Shown here one piece after another: positions 37,271 through 46,016 of a DNA stretch of 64,000 nucleotides (the first letter of the stretch is position 1; the number at the start of each line of letters is the position of its first letter). Below the pieces are notes generated by a model. The model was not told where the DNA came from. It worked only from the letters and a program-made list of their open reading frames with translations, and did no database searches. The DNA lies in contig NZ_JAIQZC010000001.1 of assembly GCF_020164535.1 (NCBI RefSeq), positions 868,001 to 932,000 of the forward strand, given 5' to 3'. This DNA comes from Psychroflexus montanilacus (GTDB taxonomy: Bacteria > Bacteroidota > Bacteroidia > Flavobacteriales > Flavobacteriaceae). A program made the translations under genes and the position numbers.

Positions 37271-38383
37271 ATGTTAATTACTTCCTATTTAACTCAACTT
37301 TGCAGAATTATTTTGATTTCGCTAATCCTCGCAAGTTGCAGCACTTCTAAGTCATTGTAAGAACAAACCTACAAAATTGAGTTCCTCGATGAATATCTAA
37401 TTCCCTCAGGTTTTGAATTTAAAAACGAAACCTACGGCGGGATTTCTGGCATAGATTACAAAGACGGACGACTCCTCATGATCAACGATTCCCCGTCCAA
37501 TCCACTTATCTTTTCAGCTGAATTTAATCTCGTTGACTCCAAGTTGGATACGTTGATCTTTACTTCTGTAGTAAAGCTGGAAAAAGATGCTTTTTTTGAA
37601 GAAAACGCTTTGGACATGGAGTCTATTCGCTTTGATGTTGAAGATTATTTGATTTCTACTGAAGGGAATATCGACAAAGGATTACCGCCAAAGCTATTTA
37701 AAGTAACTTCCGAAGGCGAATTCCTAAAAGACTATCCGTTACCGGACTATTTTTTACCTGAAGGAGAAAATCAACCCAGACACAATGGCGTCTTTGAAGG
37801 ATTGAGCATGAGCACAACTTCTCATGGATTTTGGTTTGCCAATGAGCTCCCTTTGGTAGAAGATGGCAAAGCCCCAAAACTTTACTCTACAGATTCTCCC
37901 ATTCGGTTGAGTTATTTTGATAGAGAAGCCAACGCGATCACTCGCCAATACGCCATGGATCTGGACAGGATTACCAAAGTTCCACTTCTCCCCTTTGCGA
38001 TCAACGGACTAACTGAAATCTTACAAATTGAAAAGGAAACATTTTTAGTACTGGAGCGATCGTATTCAGCAGGCCATAAAAGTCAGGGCAATAAGGTCAA
38101 ACTCTTTCTCCTCGACATCAGTGAGGCAACAGATATTCAAAATACTCAACAACTCAAAAACACATCAAAAGACATCACTTACGCCAAAAAAAGTCTGGTA
38201 TTTGACTTCAAAAGCATCAAATCAAAGTTGACGGATAAGATTATTGATAACCTGGAGGGCTTGTGTTTTGGACCGAGTTTACCTAATGGAAACAAGACCT
38301 TAATCATTGCATCAGACGATAATTTTAGTAGTTTTGGCCCACAGCTCAATCAATTTATTGTTTTAGAATTAATAGAAAATTAA
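37271..38383 (+). pseudogene. Phytase-like esterase (lipoprotein) interrupted by an in-frame TAA
   Basis: ATG 37271 opens a frame encoding a lipoprotein signal (ILISLILASC, then STSKSL) that ends at TAA 37358-37360. The same frame continues without another stop through EQTYKIEFLDEYLIPSGF, GGISGIDYKDGRLL and on to 38383. The body has the esterase-like/phytase beta-propeller pattern (HNGVFEGLSMS, LLPFAINGLTEIL, NLEGLCFGP). No ATG, GTG or TTG occurs between the stop and ATG 37478, so a restart would lack the signal and the first propeller strands. One substitution would restore the gene. It is a recent pseudogene, a sequencing error or a recoding site; the last is least likely. The next gene starts on the following base. 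Confidence 0.75.
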
Positions 38384-38971
38384 ATGAAATCTCTATCACT
38401 TTTCGGTTTACTACTTAGCATTGTATTATTGACTTCTTGTCAACAGTCCAAAGATCATAACTTTCAATTTGACATTCCTGAAGGAAAAGAACCACAAGCC
38501 ACAACATATTATTTTGTAAGACATGCCGAAAAAGACACGACAGATTCTAATAATAAAGACCCGCAACTTACAGAGGAAGGCATACGTAGAGCCAATTATC
38601 TAGCGACCTATTTTTCAGATAAAGAATTGGATCTGTTTTATTCTACAGACTTTAGCCGAACCATCCAAACCTTGATTCCGACTATTCACCAATTTAAAGG
38701 TGATATTCAAAGTTATGAGGCGTCAAGAGATACTTTATTTCATCAAGAATTCTGGAAAACCACTTATGGTAAGAATGTGCTTGTGGTTGGACACAGCAAT
38801 ACCAGCCCAAGGTTTGTTAACGAAATTCTATCTAAAAACAAGTATGACGATCTGGATGAAAGCAACTACGACGTATTTTTCAAAGTTAGCATCGATGAGG
38901 ACCTAAACGCTAAAGATTCATTGATAACTAAAAAAGTTCCAGAAGACTTTAGTTACAATCAAGATGGATAG
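38384..38971 (+). CDS. Histidine phosphatase family lipoprotein
   Basis: A 195-residue lipoprotein (lipobox LLTSC, C19). The catalytic RHG-type motif reads YYFVRHAEKD, and the second histidine lies in VVGHSNTSPR, as in SixA-like and phosphoglycerate mutase-like phosphatases. It is probably anchored in the envelope, facing the periplasm; substrate unknown. It begins on the base after the stop of the broken esterase gene, so they were one operon. The 3' end overlaps the convergent DUF6503-like gene by 23 bases. Confidence 0.88.
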   Translation: MKSLSLFGLLLSIVLLTSCQQSKDHNFQFDIPEGKEPQATTYYFVRHAEKDTTDSNNKDPQLTEEGIRRANYLATYFSDKELDLFYSTDFSRTIQTLIPTIHQFKGDIQSYEASRDTLFHQEFWKTTYGKNVLVVGHSNTSPRFVNEILSKNKYDDLDESNYDVFFKVSIDEDLNAKDSLITKKVPEDFSYNQDG

Positions 38972-39695
38972 GAGATAGTTTGATGTCTTCATTTTCGATT
39001 AATGACAACAACTCAACTTGATCTTGATCGTACATCTGCCCTATATTTTCGAGATCTTTGGTCTTTTCTTTAGGCTTATAATTTTCGTAATCCTGAAACA
39101 CTACCCCATCAATGACTCTCCTGTTGATAGCTTTTCTAAAACGCAAACCGCCACCATTAACCAGGAAACTGTAGGCAAGGTAATCCATAGAAAAATCTTC
39201 AGTATTGAACCAGTAGATATACACATCTTCAAAATCGACGCCGCCGCCATTTTTTGAAAAAGTCACTTTCAGCTTGTAATAGGAGTCATCGTCAATTTCT
39301 TCGGCACCAAGATCGGTTAAGTTGACGGCCTCGTCCTTCAGCCGTAAAGGAAGCTGCATGAAGTAATGAACCGAGTTCACCGATTCGTAGTATTTAAAGG
39401 CTGTTGTATCTGCAAGATTGACTACAGAATCGTTTTTATAACGGGTAAGCTCATCTTTGAAAAGCACGTCTCTGATGGGCTCAACTTTAGACTCACGTTC
39501 CAGTTTCAATCCGTCGCAGGTTGGTGTAGAGCTGTAGTTATAGTTTCTAAAGGCAAATTCCAGAGCATTGTTATCGAGTTTAGTTTTGTTGGAATACGCA
39601 ATCGCATGATCGACAATTTCATCAGCAGTAAGTTTAGAATTAGAGTCTTGACAACCTAGGAGAGTTAAAATAAAAAAACCAAAAAGATATTTCAT
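38949..39695 (-). CDS. DUF6503-like hypothetical lipoprotein
   Basis: A 248-residue lipoprotein (lipobox LLGC, C15). After the cysteine comes KLTADEIVDHAIAYSNK, then a beta-rich body (EFAFRNYNY, VTFSKNGGGVDFEDVYIYWFN, LAYSFLVNGGGLRFRKAINRR, GVVFQDYENYKP). This matches, from memory, flavobacterial proteins annotated DUF6503, which may bind lipid or sugar in the periplasm. No catalytic residues are evident. Its 3' end overlaps that of the convergent phosphatase gene by 23 bases. Confidence 0.75.
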   Translation of the reverse strand: MKYLFGFFILTLLGCQDSNSKLTADEIVDHAIAYSNKTKLDNNALEFAFRNYNYSSTPTCDGLKLERESKVEPIRDVLFKDELTRYKNDSVVNLADTTAFKYYESVNSVHYFMQLPLRLKDEAVNLTDLGAEEIDDDSYYKLKVTFSKNGGGVDFEDVYIYWFNTEDFSMDYLAYSFLVNGGGLRFRKAINRRVIDGVVFQDYENYKPKEKTKDLENIGQMYDQDQVELLSLIENEDIKLSPIHLDCN

Positions 39696-39755
39696 GAATT
39701 GTATAATTTATAGATAAACATTAGTCGTAGCTTCCTTCTATCCTTTCAAAAGTCT

Positions 39756-39763
39756 TATTTTTG
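39756..39763 (+). promoter_or_regulatory. -7 box of smpB
   Basis: TATTTTTG matches TAnnTTTG. The predicted start near 39767 lies after the in-frame ATG at 39765, which is why ATG 39783 is taken as the smpB start. No clear -33 TTG is seen. Confidence 0.4.
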
Positions 39764-39782
39764 AATGAATTATTTCAACGCT

Positions 39783-40247
39783 ATGGTCAAAAATAAAGTC
39801 AACATAAAGAACAAAAAAGCAAGATTTCAATATGAAATTCTGGACAAATATACGGCTGGAATTGTTTTAGCGGGTACCGAAATCAAGTCGATTCGAGAAG
39901 GAAAAGCCAATATTGCTGAAAGCTTTTGCGAATTCAATGATAAAGGTGAATTATTTGTGATCAATATGGATATTCAGGAATATTCTCATGCCACCCATTT
40001 CAACCATAAGGCCAAAAATGCCAGAAAGCTTTTATTGAATAAGCAGGAGCTAAAAAAACTGTACAAAGAAGTCAAAAACACCGGATTGACGATCATTCCT
40101 CTTCGACTTTTCTTAAACGACAGAGGCTTTGCCAAGCTACAAATTGCCTTGTGCAAGGGTAAAAAATTACACGATAAGCGTGAAACTATTAAAGACCGCG
40201 ACACCAAACGTAAGCTTAACAGAATCAATAAAACTTACAACACCTAA
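39783..40247 (+). CDS. smpB: SsrA-binding protein SmpB
   Basis: A 154-residue RNA-binding protein that works with tmRNA to rescue stalled ribosomes. The OB-fold core shows YEILDKYTAGIVLAGTEIKSIR, ANIAESFCEF and IIPLRLFLNDRGFAKLQIAL. The C-terminal basic tail (KKLHDKRETIKDRDTKRKL) inserts into the mRNA channel. The first six codons of the longer frame overlap the predicted promoter and are left out. The ssrA gene itself is not in this window. Confidence 0.94.
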   Translation: MVKNKVNIKNKKARFQYEILDKYTAGIVLAGTEIKSIREGKANIAESFCEFNDKGELFVINMDIQEYSHATHFNHKAKNARKLLLNKQELKKLYKEVKNTGLTIIPLRLFLNDRGFAKLQIALCKGKKLHDKRETIKDRDTKRKLNRINKTYNT

Positions 40248-40267
40248 GTATTCTCTAACCTGACTAA

Positions 40268-42742
40268 ATGAAACACCAACTTCTCCTCCTGTCTTTTTTA
40301 TTCTGTTCAATTGTATGCCAGTCTCAAATCACTGGTAAAGTAACTGATACTGAAAATTCTCCCTTGCAAAACGTCAACGTTTATGTAGAAGGCACCTTCA
40401 ACGGAACCACGACCAATGCCAACGGTGAATTCAAAATTGACATTGACGCGTCCAAAAAACAGGTTTTAGTCTTTAAATTCTTAGGATTTGAAACTGTAAA
40501 CAAAACTGTTGCTGAAGATGACAACTATTTAGAAATTCAACTCACCGAAAAAGTGACGAGTCTGGATGATGTGGTGATTAGCAACAATGAAGATCCTGCT
40601 TATGCGATCATCAGAAAAGCCATAGCTCAACGCAAGGAAAATCTGGCTAAAATCAAAGAATACAAAGCCGAATTTTATTCTAAAGGGATTTGGGAAATTC
40701 AAAATGCACCAGAAAAAATTCTTGGCCAGGAAGTGGGCGACCTAGGCGGTGGCTTGGATTCCACCAGAAGTGGTATGGTCTATTTAAGCGAAACGGTTTC
40801 CAAAATCGCTTACCAAGCCCCCAATCGATTCAAAGAAAATGTAATGGCCTCCAAAGTGAGTGGAAACGACCGAGGCTTTAGTTTTAATTCTGCTGAAGAG
40901 TTTAATTTTTCAGTTTACGAAAATACCTTGGACCTTGGAAACAATTTAGTCTCCCCTATCGCTAATTTCGCCATGAATTACTACGATTATGAGTTGGTGG
41001 GAACCTTTTATGAGAATGATAGATTTCTGGTCAATAAAATTAAAGTCATTCCAAAACGACCAAATGATGCCGTCTTCAGCGGACATATTTACATTCTGGA
41101 AGACACCTGGGAAGTGTATGGTGTAGAGTTGAAAACCACTGGAAAATCCCTCCAGATTGAGGTGATTGAAGAAATCAACCTCAACCAGACGTTCAGTTAC
41201 AGTGAAGATAACGCGTTTTGGGTACTGATCTCGCAGGACATCTCCTTTAGCTGGGGCATTTTTGGTATTTCTGGAGGAGGGAATTTTGTTGCGTCATACA
41301 AGGATTATGACTTTAACCCGAATCTTACCAAAAAGGATTTCAGCAATGCTATCATCGTTTTTGACAAGGAAGCCAATACCAAGGACAGTTTGTTCTGGGA
41401 GAAAAACAGGCCAGTTCCATTAACGGAACTAGAACTTAAGGATTACAGCTTCAAAGACAGCATCCAAACCCTCAAGAATTCTCAAGCTTACAAAGATTCT
41501 GTAGATACTGCCAGAAACAAATTCAGCGTAACCGATCCAATTTTCGGGTATTCCTGGCAAAACTCAACGACCAATCGTGAGGCAGGATTTGCAGGACTCA
41601 CCAACCTCAATTACAATACGGTACAAGGCTTTAATTTGAAATCCAATATCCATTTTAGACAAAAAGACACCGCAGGAACCTATCGCCAATTCTGGGAAGC
41701 AAGAGCCTTTTTGGATTATGGGTTTTCCGAAGAAAAACTGAGAGCCTACGGACAATTCACCAAAAAGTTTAATAATTTTTCAAAACCCTTTTTAAGTCTA
41801 TCTGGTGGAACTAAAGTGGAGGAAATCAATTCTACCAATCCTATAAATGAGCGTTTATCTTCGATAGCTTCTGTCTTTTTTGAAAGAAATTATCTAAAAC
41901 TTTACGAGAAAGTATTTGGTAAAGCTACTTATAGTCAGGAGGTTATAAATGGATTACGGATGAGTGCTAGCCTGGAGTTTGAAAGACGACGCGCCTTGAC
42001 CAACTCCACCAATTCACCGCTAATAAGCAACAGTAATGGCGGGTTCACAGCCAATAATCCGTTGGCTCCAGAAGCTTTTGGTTCTTTGCTATTCCCCTCA
42101 CATAATATCGGAAAATTTCAACTTGCAGGACGTGTCAATTTTGACCAAAAGTACATAGAAACCCCCAACGGAAAGTACGATACCTACAGTAACCGTTTTC
42201 CTGTATTGAGTTTTAGTTATGAAAAAGGATTTGCTTCAGACATCTCTGATTTTAATTACGATCTCATAAAAGCCAGACTTACGCAAACCAAGACCATTTC
42301 CAGATTTGGTGAGCTGGGTTATAGTTTAAACGGCGGCTTGTTTTTCAATGCGGAGAACATCTCCTTTTTGGATTTTAAACATTTTAATGGCAATCAAACC
42401 AGAGTGGGTACTTCCAGCACTTACCTCAACCAGTTTAACCTTCTGCCGTATTACGAATTGTCTACCAATTCAGATTACGCCGATGTGCATCTGGAACATA
42501 ACTTCAAAGGTTACGTTCTGAATAAAATCCCCTTACTCAATCGGCTGAACTACAATATGGTAATTGGTGCCAAAAGTTTATTTACCGATGCCAACAAACC
42601 TTATTCAGAATTTTCTGTTGGCTTGGATAATTTAGGATTTGGTCAGTTTAGATTTTTCAGATTAGATTATGTCAAGCCTTATCAGGATGGATGGCAAAGC
42701 GGTGCTTTTGTATTTGGAATTAAACTGCTGGATGCGTTATAG
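40268..42742 (+). CDS. DUF5686 outer-membrane protein with CarboxypepD_reg N-terminal domain
   Basis: An 824-residue secreted protein. The signal peptide ends in VCQSQ, then a carboxypeptidase-regulatory-like domain (about 22-100: ITGKVTDTENSPLQNVNVYVEG, TTNANGEFKI, LVFKFLGFETV). The remainder is the DUF5686 region, predicted to form a beta-barrel (strand-rich, repeated aromatic ends, C-terminal GAFVFGIKLLDAL). It resembles TonB-receptor relatives but has no plug motif, so transport is not implied. It lies 20 bases after smpB on the same strand, and may or may not share its transcript. Confidence 0.85.
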   Translation: MKHQLLLLSFLFCSIVCQSQITGKVTDTENSPLQNVNVYVEGTFNGTTTNANGEFKIDIDASKKQVLVFKFLGFETVNKTVAEDDNYLEIQLTEKVTSLDDVVISNNEDPAYAIIRKAIAQRKENLAKIKEYKAEFYSKGIWEIQNAPEKILGQEVGDLGGGLDSTRSGMVYLSETVSKIAYQAPNRFKENVMASKVSGNDRGFSFNSAEEFNFSVYENTLDLGNNLVSPIANFAMNYYDYELVGTFYENDRFLVNKIKVIPKRPNDAVFSGHIYILEDTWEVYGVELKTTGKSLQIEVIEEINLNQTFSYSEDNAFWVLISQDISFSWGIFGISGGGNFVASYKDYDFNPNLTKKDFSNAIIVFDKEANTKDSLFWEKNRPVPLTELELKDYSFKDSIQTLKNSQAYKDSVDTARNKFSVTDPIFGYSWQNSTTNREAGFAGLTNLNYNTVQGFNLKSNIHFRQKDTAGTYRQFWEARAFLDYGFSEEKLRAYGQFTKKFNNFSKPFLSLSGGTKVEEINSTNPINERLSSIASVFFERNYLKLYEKVFGKATYSQEVINGLRMSASLEFERRRALTNSTNSPLISNSNGGFTANNPLAPEAFGSLLFPSHNIGKFQLAGRVNFDQKYIETPNGKYDTYSNRFPVLSFSYEKGFASDISDFNYDLIKARLTQTKTISRFGELGYSLNGGLFFNAENISFLDFKHFNGNQTRVGTSSTYLNQFNLLPYYELSTNSDYADVHLEHNFKGYVLNKIPLLNRLNYNMVIGAKSLFTDANKPYSEFSVGLDNLGFGQFRFFRLDYVKPYQDGWQSGAFVFGIKLLDAL

Positions 42743-43443
42743 AATCGTATAGCATGTTTTTCTTGTCATTCTGAGTATCAAAGGTATTAGTTATTAGATA
42801 ATAGGTTTTAGGAAATGTATTTTGGGTATTTAAGTTAAGAAGTCAAATTAAAAAATACTTCAGTATTTAGCACTCAATGTTCTGTATTTGGTATATATCA
42901 AGTGATTTGTTCTCGACTTCGCTCAAACTTGAAACAAGGACGTTTTTGAGTTACTTTAACTTTGTGACCTCTGTGACTTTGTGGTGAATTAGTTTTGAGA
43001 CAAGAGACAAATTAAAAAATACTTCAGTATTTAATATTCGATATTCTGTATTCAATATTTATCTTACAATTTGTTCTCGACTTAGCTCGAACTTGAAACA
43101 AGGATGTTTTTGAGTTACTTTAACTTTGTGACCTCTGTGACTTTGTGGTGGATTAGTTTTGAGACAAGAGACAAATTAAAAAATACTTCAGTATTTAATA
43201 TTCGATGTTCTGTATTCAATATTTATCTTACAGTTTGTTCTCGACTTCGCTCGAACTTCAAACAGTGCAGGAATAATTAATTAAAAAATCTCTAAAATCA
43301 ACGCAAAGATTCCTCATCGAAGCTGAAAAGGCTTCTCTTTCTGAATTACAAGAGAGAGTTCTTATCTTAATTTTCTTAGCCTTATTCTTAGCGCTCTCTG
43401 AGTAAAAAAGAGAACCTACAGTATTTATATCATTCTCATAAAA
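42743..43443. other. 701-bp gene-free region rich in repeats
   Basis: No credible coding frame. The left 100 bases are AT-rich and include CTTGTCATTCTGAG, a word I associate with dispersed flavobacterial repeats. The centre is a 164-bp tandem array (separate entry). The right 180 bases (43265-43443) contain ATCAACGCAAAGATT and GAGAACCTACAGTATTTA and show no clear structure or promoter. Confidence 0.7.
42844..43264. repeat. 164-bp tandem repeat, about 2.6 copies
   Basis: The word CAAATTAAAAAATACTTCAG begins units at 42844, 43008 and 43172, an exact period of 164 bases. Each unit contains a small hairpin (AAATAC-TTCA-GTATTT), the word TTGTTCTCGACTT(C/A)GCTC, and ACTTTGTGACCTCTGTGACT followed by TTGTGGTG. 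The third unit stops after about 93 bases. Units 2 and 3 are almost identical; unit 1 has drifted in the first half, so the last duplication is recent. Confidence 0.9.
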
Positions 43444-44145
43444 CTAATTCTTATCCTCCAACAAGGGCACAAACCGAAACTCACCAAAGGTTTCCTTTTG
43501 GAATTTAGTAGCTGAAGTTCTCTTTAGCAAGGTCATAATTTGTGGATCTTCACCAACGGGAATCACCAGCCTGCCTCCTACTTTAAGTTGAGATAAAAGC
43601 GGTTTTGGAATAAACGGCGCTCCAGCGGTAACAATGATTTTATCGAAAGGAGAATAGTCTGGCAAGCCTTTATATCCGTCTCCAAAACTCATAAATTTTG
43701 GTCTGTAACCGAGTTGCTGAAGAAAATTTTTCGTTTTCTTATAGAGTTTTTGCTGACGTTCTATCGTGTAAACCTTGGCTCCGAGTTCGCATAACACCGC
43801 CGCCTGATAACCACTCCCCGTCCCTACTTCCAAAACAGATTCTCCAGACTTCACCTGAAGTAGTTCAGTTTGAAAAGCTACGGTGTAGGGTTGAGAAATA
43901 GTCTGTCCAGCGGCAATAGGAAAAGCTTTATCCTGGTAGGCGTGGTCTTCAAAACTACTGTCCATAAACAAGTGCCTAGGTATAGCATTGATGGCATTTA
44001 GCACCTTTTCATCTTTAATACCTTTTTCCCGAATCAATTCTACCAATAATTTGCGTTTGCCTTGCTGTCTGTAACTGTCTTCCAAGTGCTTAGGTTTTGA
44101 TCTGTTTTTCAGTAAAATTAGAAAAAAATTGATGTAAAAAACCAC
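43444..44145 (-). CDS. pcm: Protein-L-isoaspartate O-methyltransferase
   Basis: A class I SAM methyltransferase that repairs isoaspartyl residues in aged proteins. IPRHLFM, AFPIAAGQTISQPYTVA, VLEVGTGSGYQAAVL (motif I) and IIVTAGAP are the Pcm signatures. The 233-residue frame starts at a GTG, but its first 12 or so residues are hydrophobic and unlike Pcm. A TTG at 44085 (before EDSYRQQGKRKL) would give a normal 213-residue protein, so the true start is uncertain. Confidence 0.92.
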   Translation of the reverse strand: MVFYINFFLILLKNRSKPKHLEDSYRQQGKRKLLVELIREKGIKDEKVLNAINAIPRHLFMDSSFEDHAYQDKAFPIAAGQTISQPYTVAFQTELLQVKSGESVLEVGTGSGYQAAVLCELGAKVYTIERQQKLYKKTKNFLQQLGYRPKFMSFGDGYKGLPDYSPFDKIIVTAGAPFIPKPLLSQLKVGGRLVIPVGEDPQIMTLLKRTSATKFQKETFGEFRFVPLLEDKN

Positions 44146-44203
44146 GGACTAAGCTTTTCTAGGCATTAAATCCAAAAGCTCAAAAACTTACCTCAGCTAC
44201 TCC

Positions 44204-45322
44204 CTAGTTACTTACCAATTCCGAAAATTTGATCGCGATAGAAGCTGCTACAAAAAAATTGATCTGACTTGAACCCGAGTCGGTTTCAAAAATGGGATCT
44301 TGACTGTTCAGCAATCGGCTCTCCACTCTACAGACGATTGATTTTGCAGGAGAGTAGTCCAGGTTTAATGAAAACCCACTGGTTTTAAACCCATTCAAAG
44401 AGTTAGTTGGTATAATGACTCCTTCTTGATCTTGGTAGTATTCAGCCCGGAAGGCCGTTTTCCATTGTTCATCTAAAGTTAATTGACCAATAAGAACTGG
44501 ACTTAACCAGAAGTCATAAGCTGAACTCCCTCTCGCTTCCTGTTGGGCTCCAAGATCAAAACCAGCGATGAGTTCAAATTTATCACTCACTTGAAATTGC
44601 CCGTAAAGGTTATTGAAATAACGCATGCGTCTTGTAGCATCTGGATCGTCTGTGCCTATAAAGGTACTCCAGTTGAAGCTCAAGTTATCGGTAGGACTGT
44701 AATTCACTTGCGTTCCAAAAGACAGCAGCGAATTACCTTCCAGTCGCTGAATGCGTTGCCATCCATTCACAACTAAAGCTGCTAACTCCCATTTTTCATC
44801 CGGGTTGTAAGTCAGTTTTGCTCCAGTCAAAAAATAAGGTGAATTTTCAGCCAATAAAGATCTGGTCAGCGTCATATTATCCATAGAAATGGCACTTTCA
44901 AAGCCAATATGCGAAGGAAGTACACCAGCATCCAGCCATAGATTGTTTTCAGAACTCAGTGAAATTCCTACATTGGCTTCAAAGATATTTTTTAAAAGTC
45001 CGGGCTCGGCCGCATAGTTATCGTTAGCATAAGTTCCCGTTTGCAAAGCAAAATTGGCTCTGTATTTTTCATGATTCAGCTTCAGCTGAACCAAACCTAG
45101 GTTCAGATTGAATTCGTTGTGACGGTTGTGGTTAAACAAAAACGGCTGGCGCTGGGTTCCTTGAGGCTGATTAAAATCGTACACATAAAAAATATCTGCA
45201 AAACCAGATAGGCTTAATTCTGGTTTCTTTTCCCAACTTTTAGCATCATCCGTTTGGCTGGACCCAGTTAACGAGCTAAAAACAAAACAAAGAGCTAAAA
45301 GGAATTGATTAAAAATTTTCAT
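44204..45322 (-). CDS. Outer-membrane porin-like beta-barrel protein
   Basis: A 372-residue protein with a signal peptide ending SLTGSSQ. The body is strand-rich with repeated aromatic and Asn/Gly turns (LSGFADIFYVYDFNQP, LQTGTYANDNYAAEPGLL, FWLSPVLIGQLTLDEQW), as in the BBP2/OmpL-type porin family. It is two bases downstream of trkA in the potassium cluster, so it may admit K+ or other small solutes through the outer membrane. The function is inferred from fold and context. Confidence 0.78.
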   Translation of the reverse strand: MKIFNQFLLALCFVFSSLTGSSQTDDAKSWEKKPELSLSGFADIFYVYDFNQPQGTQRQPFLFNHNRHNEFNLNLGLVQLKLNHEKYRANFALQTGTYANDNYAAEPGLLKNIFEANVGISLSSENNLWLDAGVLPSHIGFESAISMDNMTLTRSLLAENSPYFLTGAKLTYNPDEKWELAALVVNGWQRIQRLEGNSLLSFGTQVNYSPTDNLSFNWSTFIGTDDPDATRRMRYFNNLYGQFQVSDKFELIAGFDLGAQQEARGSSAYDFWLSPVLIGQLTLDEQWKTAFRAEYYQDQEGVIIPTNSLNGFKTSGFSLNLDYSPAKSIVCRVESRLLNSQDPIFETDSGSSQINFFVAASIAIKFSELVSN

Positions 45323-45324
45323 AC

Positions 45325-45993
45325 TTATATTTTTTTTCCAAAAAGGTTTGAAACCTCTGTGACTTTATTGCTTTTAGAAAGTACTACGACCACATCACCT
45401 TCTTTTATGCGAACATCTCCATCGGGGATGATAATATCATTATCTCGCTTTATGATCACAATAAGTGAGTCTTTAGGTAAGATTTTTTCCTCATTTAGTT
45501 CTTTAATCAAACGATTAGAAATTTTTGAGTTTATTTCCACCTTTAATTCCAGGATTTCAAAACCATCTCCCAAATCTAAAAATTCTTTTACATTCGGACC
45601 TTGAACAGTTCTGTATAAATATTTCCCATTCAAACGAAAAGGACTTTCTACGGTATCTGTTCCCATTTGCTCAAAAACAGGTAAGTGTTCTTCGTTATTA
45701 ACAGAACTCACCAGACGTTTTACTCCAAGTTGTTTGGCGAGTAAGATAACCAGAGAGTTTACTGCGTCATCATTGGTAGTGACAACAATTGCGTCAGCTT
45801 TTTCAGCTTTTACTTCTTTAAGGGCTTCAATGCTTGTAGCATCGGCATGAATGACTACACAGTCAAAATGAGTTGCAGCCCATTCAGCAGTAGTTTTATC
45901 TTTCTCAATAACAAAGACATCGTGGTTATCTTTCACTGCAGCTTCGATAACATGTTTTCCTGTTCTTCCAGAACCTATGATAATAATATGCAT
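45325..45993 (-). CDS. Potassium uptake regulatory subunit, TrkA/KtrA family
   Basis: A 222-residue cytosolic RCK protein. The Rossmann RCK_N domain ([33 protein letters not shown]) binds nucleotide. The C-terminal TrkA_C domain (about 140-218) closes with [17 protein letters not shown]. It gates the TrkH-type channel, which is encoded 23 bases upstream on the same strand. One RCK unit of about 220 residues is the KtrA layout, not the duplicated TrkA of E. coli. Confidence 0.92.
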   Translation of the reverse strand: MHIIIIGSGRTGKHVIEAAVKDNHDVFVIEKDKTTAEWAATHFDCVVIHADATSIEALKEVKAEKADAIVVTTNDDAVNSLVILLAKQLGVKRLVSSVNNEEHLPVFEQMGTDTVESPFRLNGKYLYRTVQGPNVKEFLDLGDGFEILELKVEINSKISNRLIKELNEEKILPKDSLIVIIKRDNDIIIPDGDVRIKEGDVVVVLSKSNKVTEVSNLFGKKI

Positions 45994-46016
45994 AATTTTA
46001 GTATTTAGTTTTAAGA

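Noticed and set aside
39765-39782. smpB start at ATG 39765
   Set aside because: The ATG is one base after a TAnnTTTG -7 box, so it would lie upstream of or at the transcription start; ATG 39783 gives the normal SmpB N-terminus.
42844-43264. CRISPR array
   Set aside because: The period is 164 bases with nearly identical content across the whole unit, so there are no short repeats with unique spacers; no cas genes are nearby.
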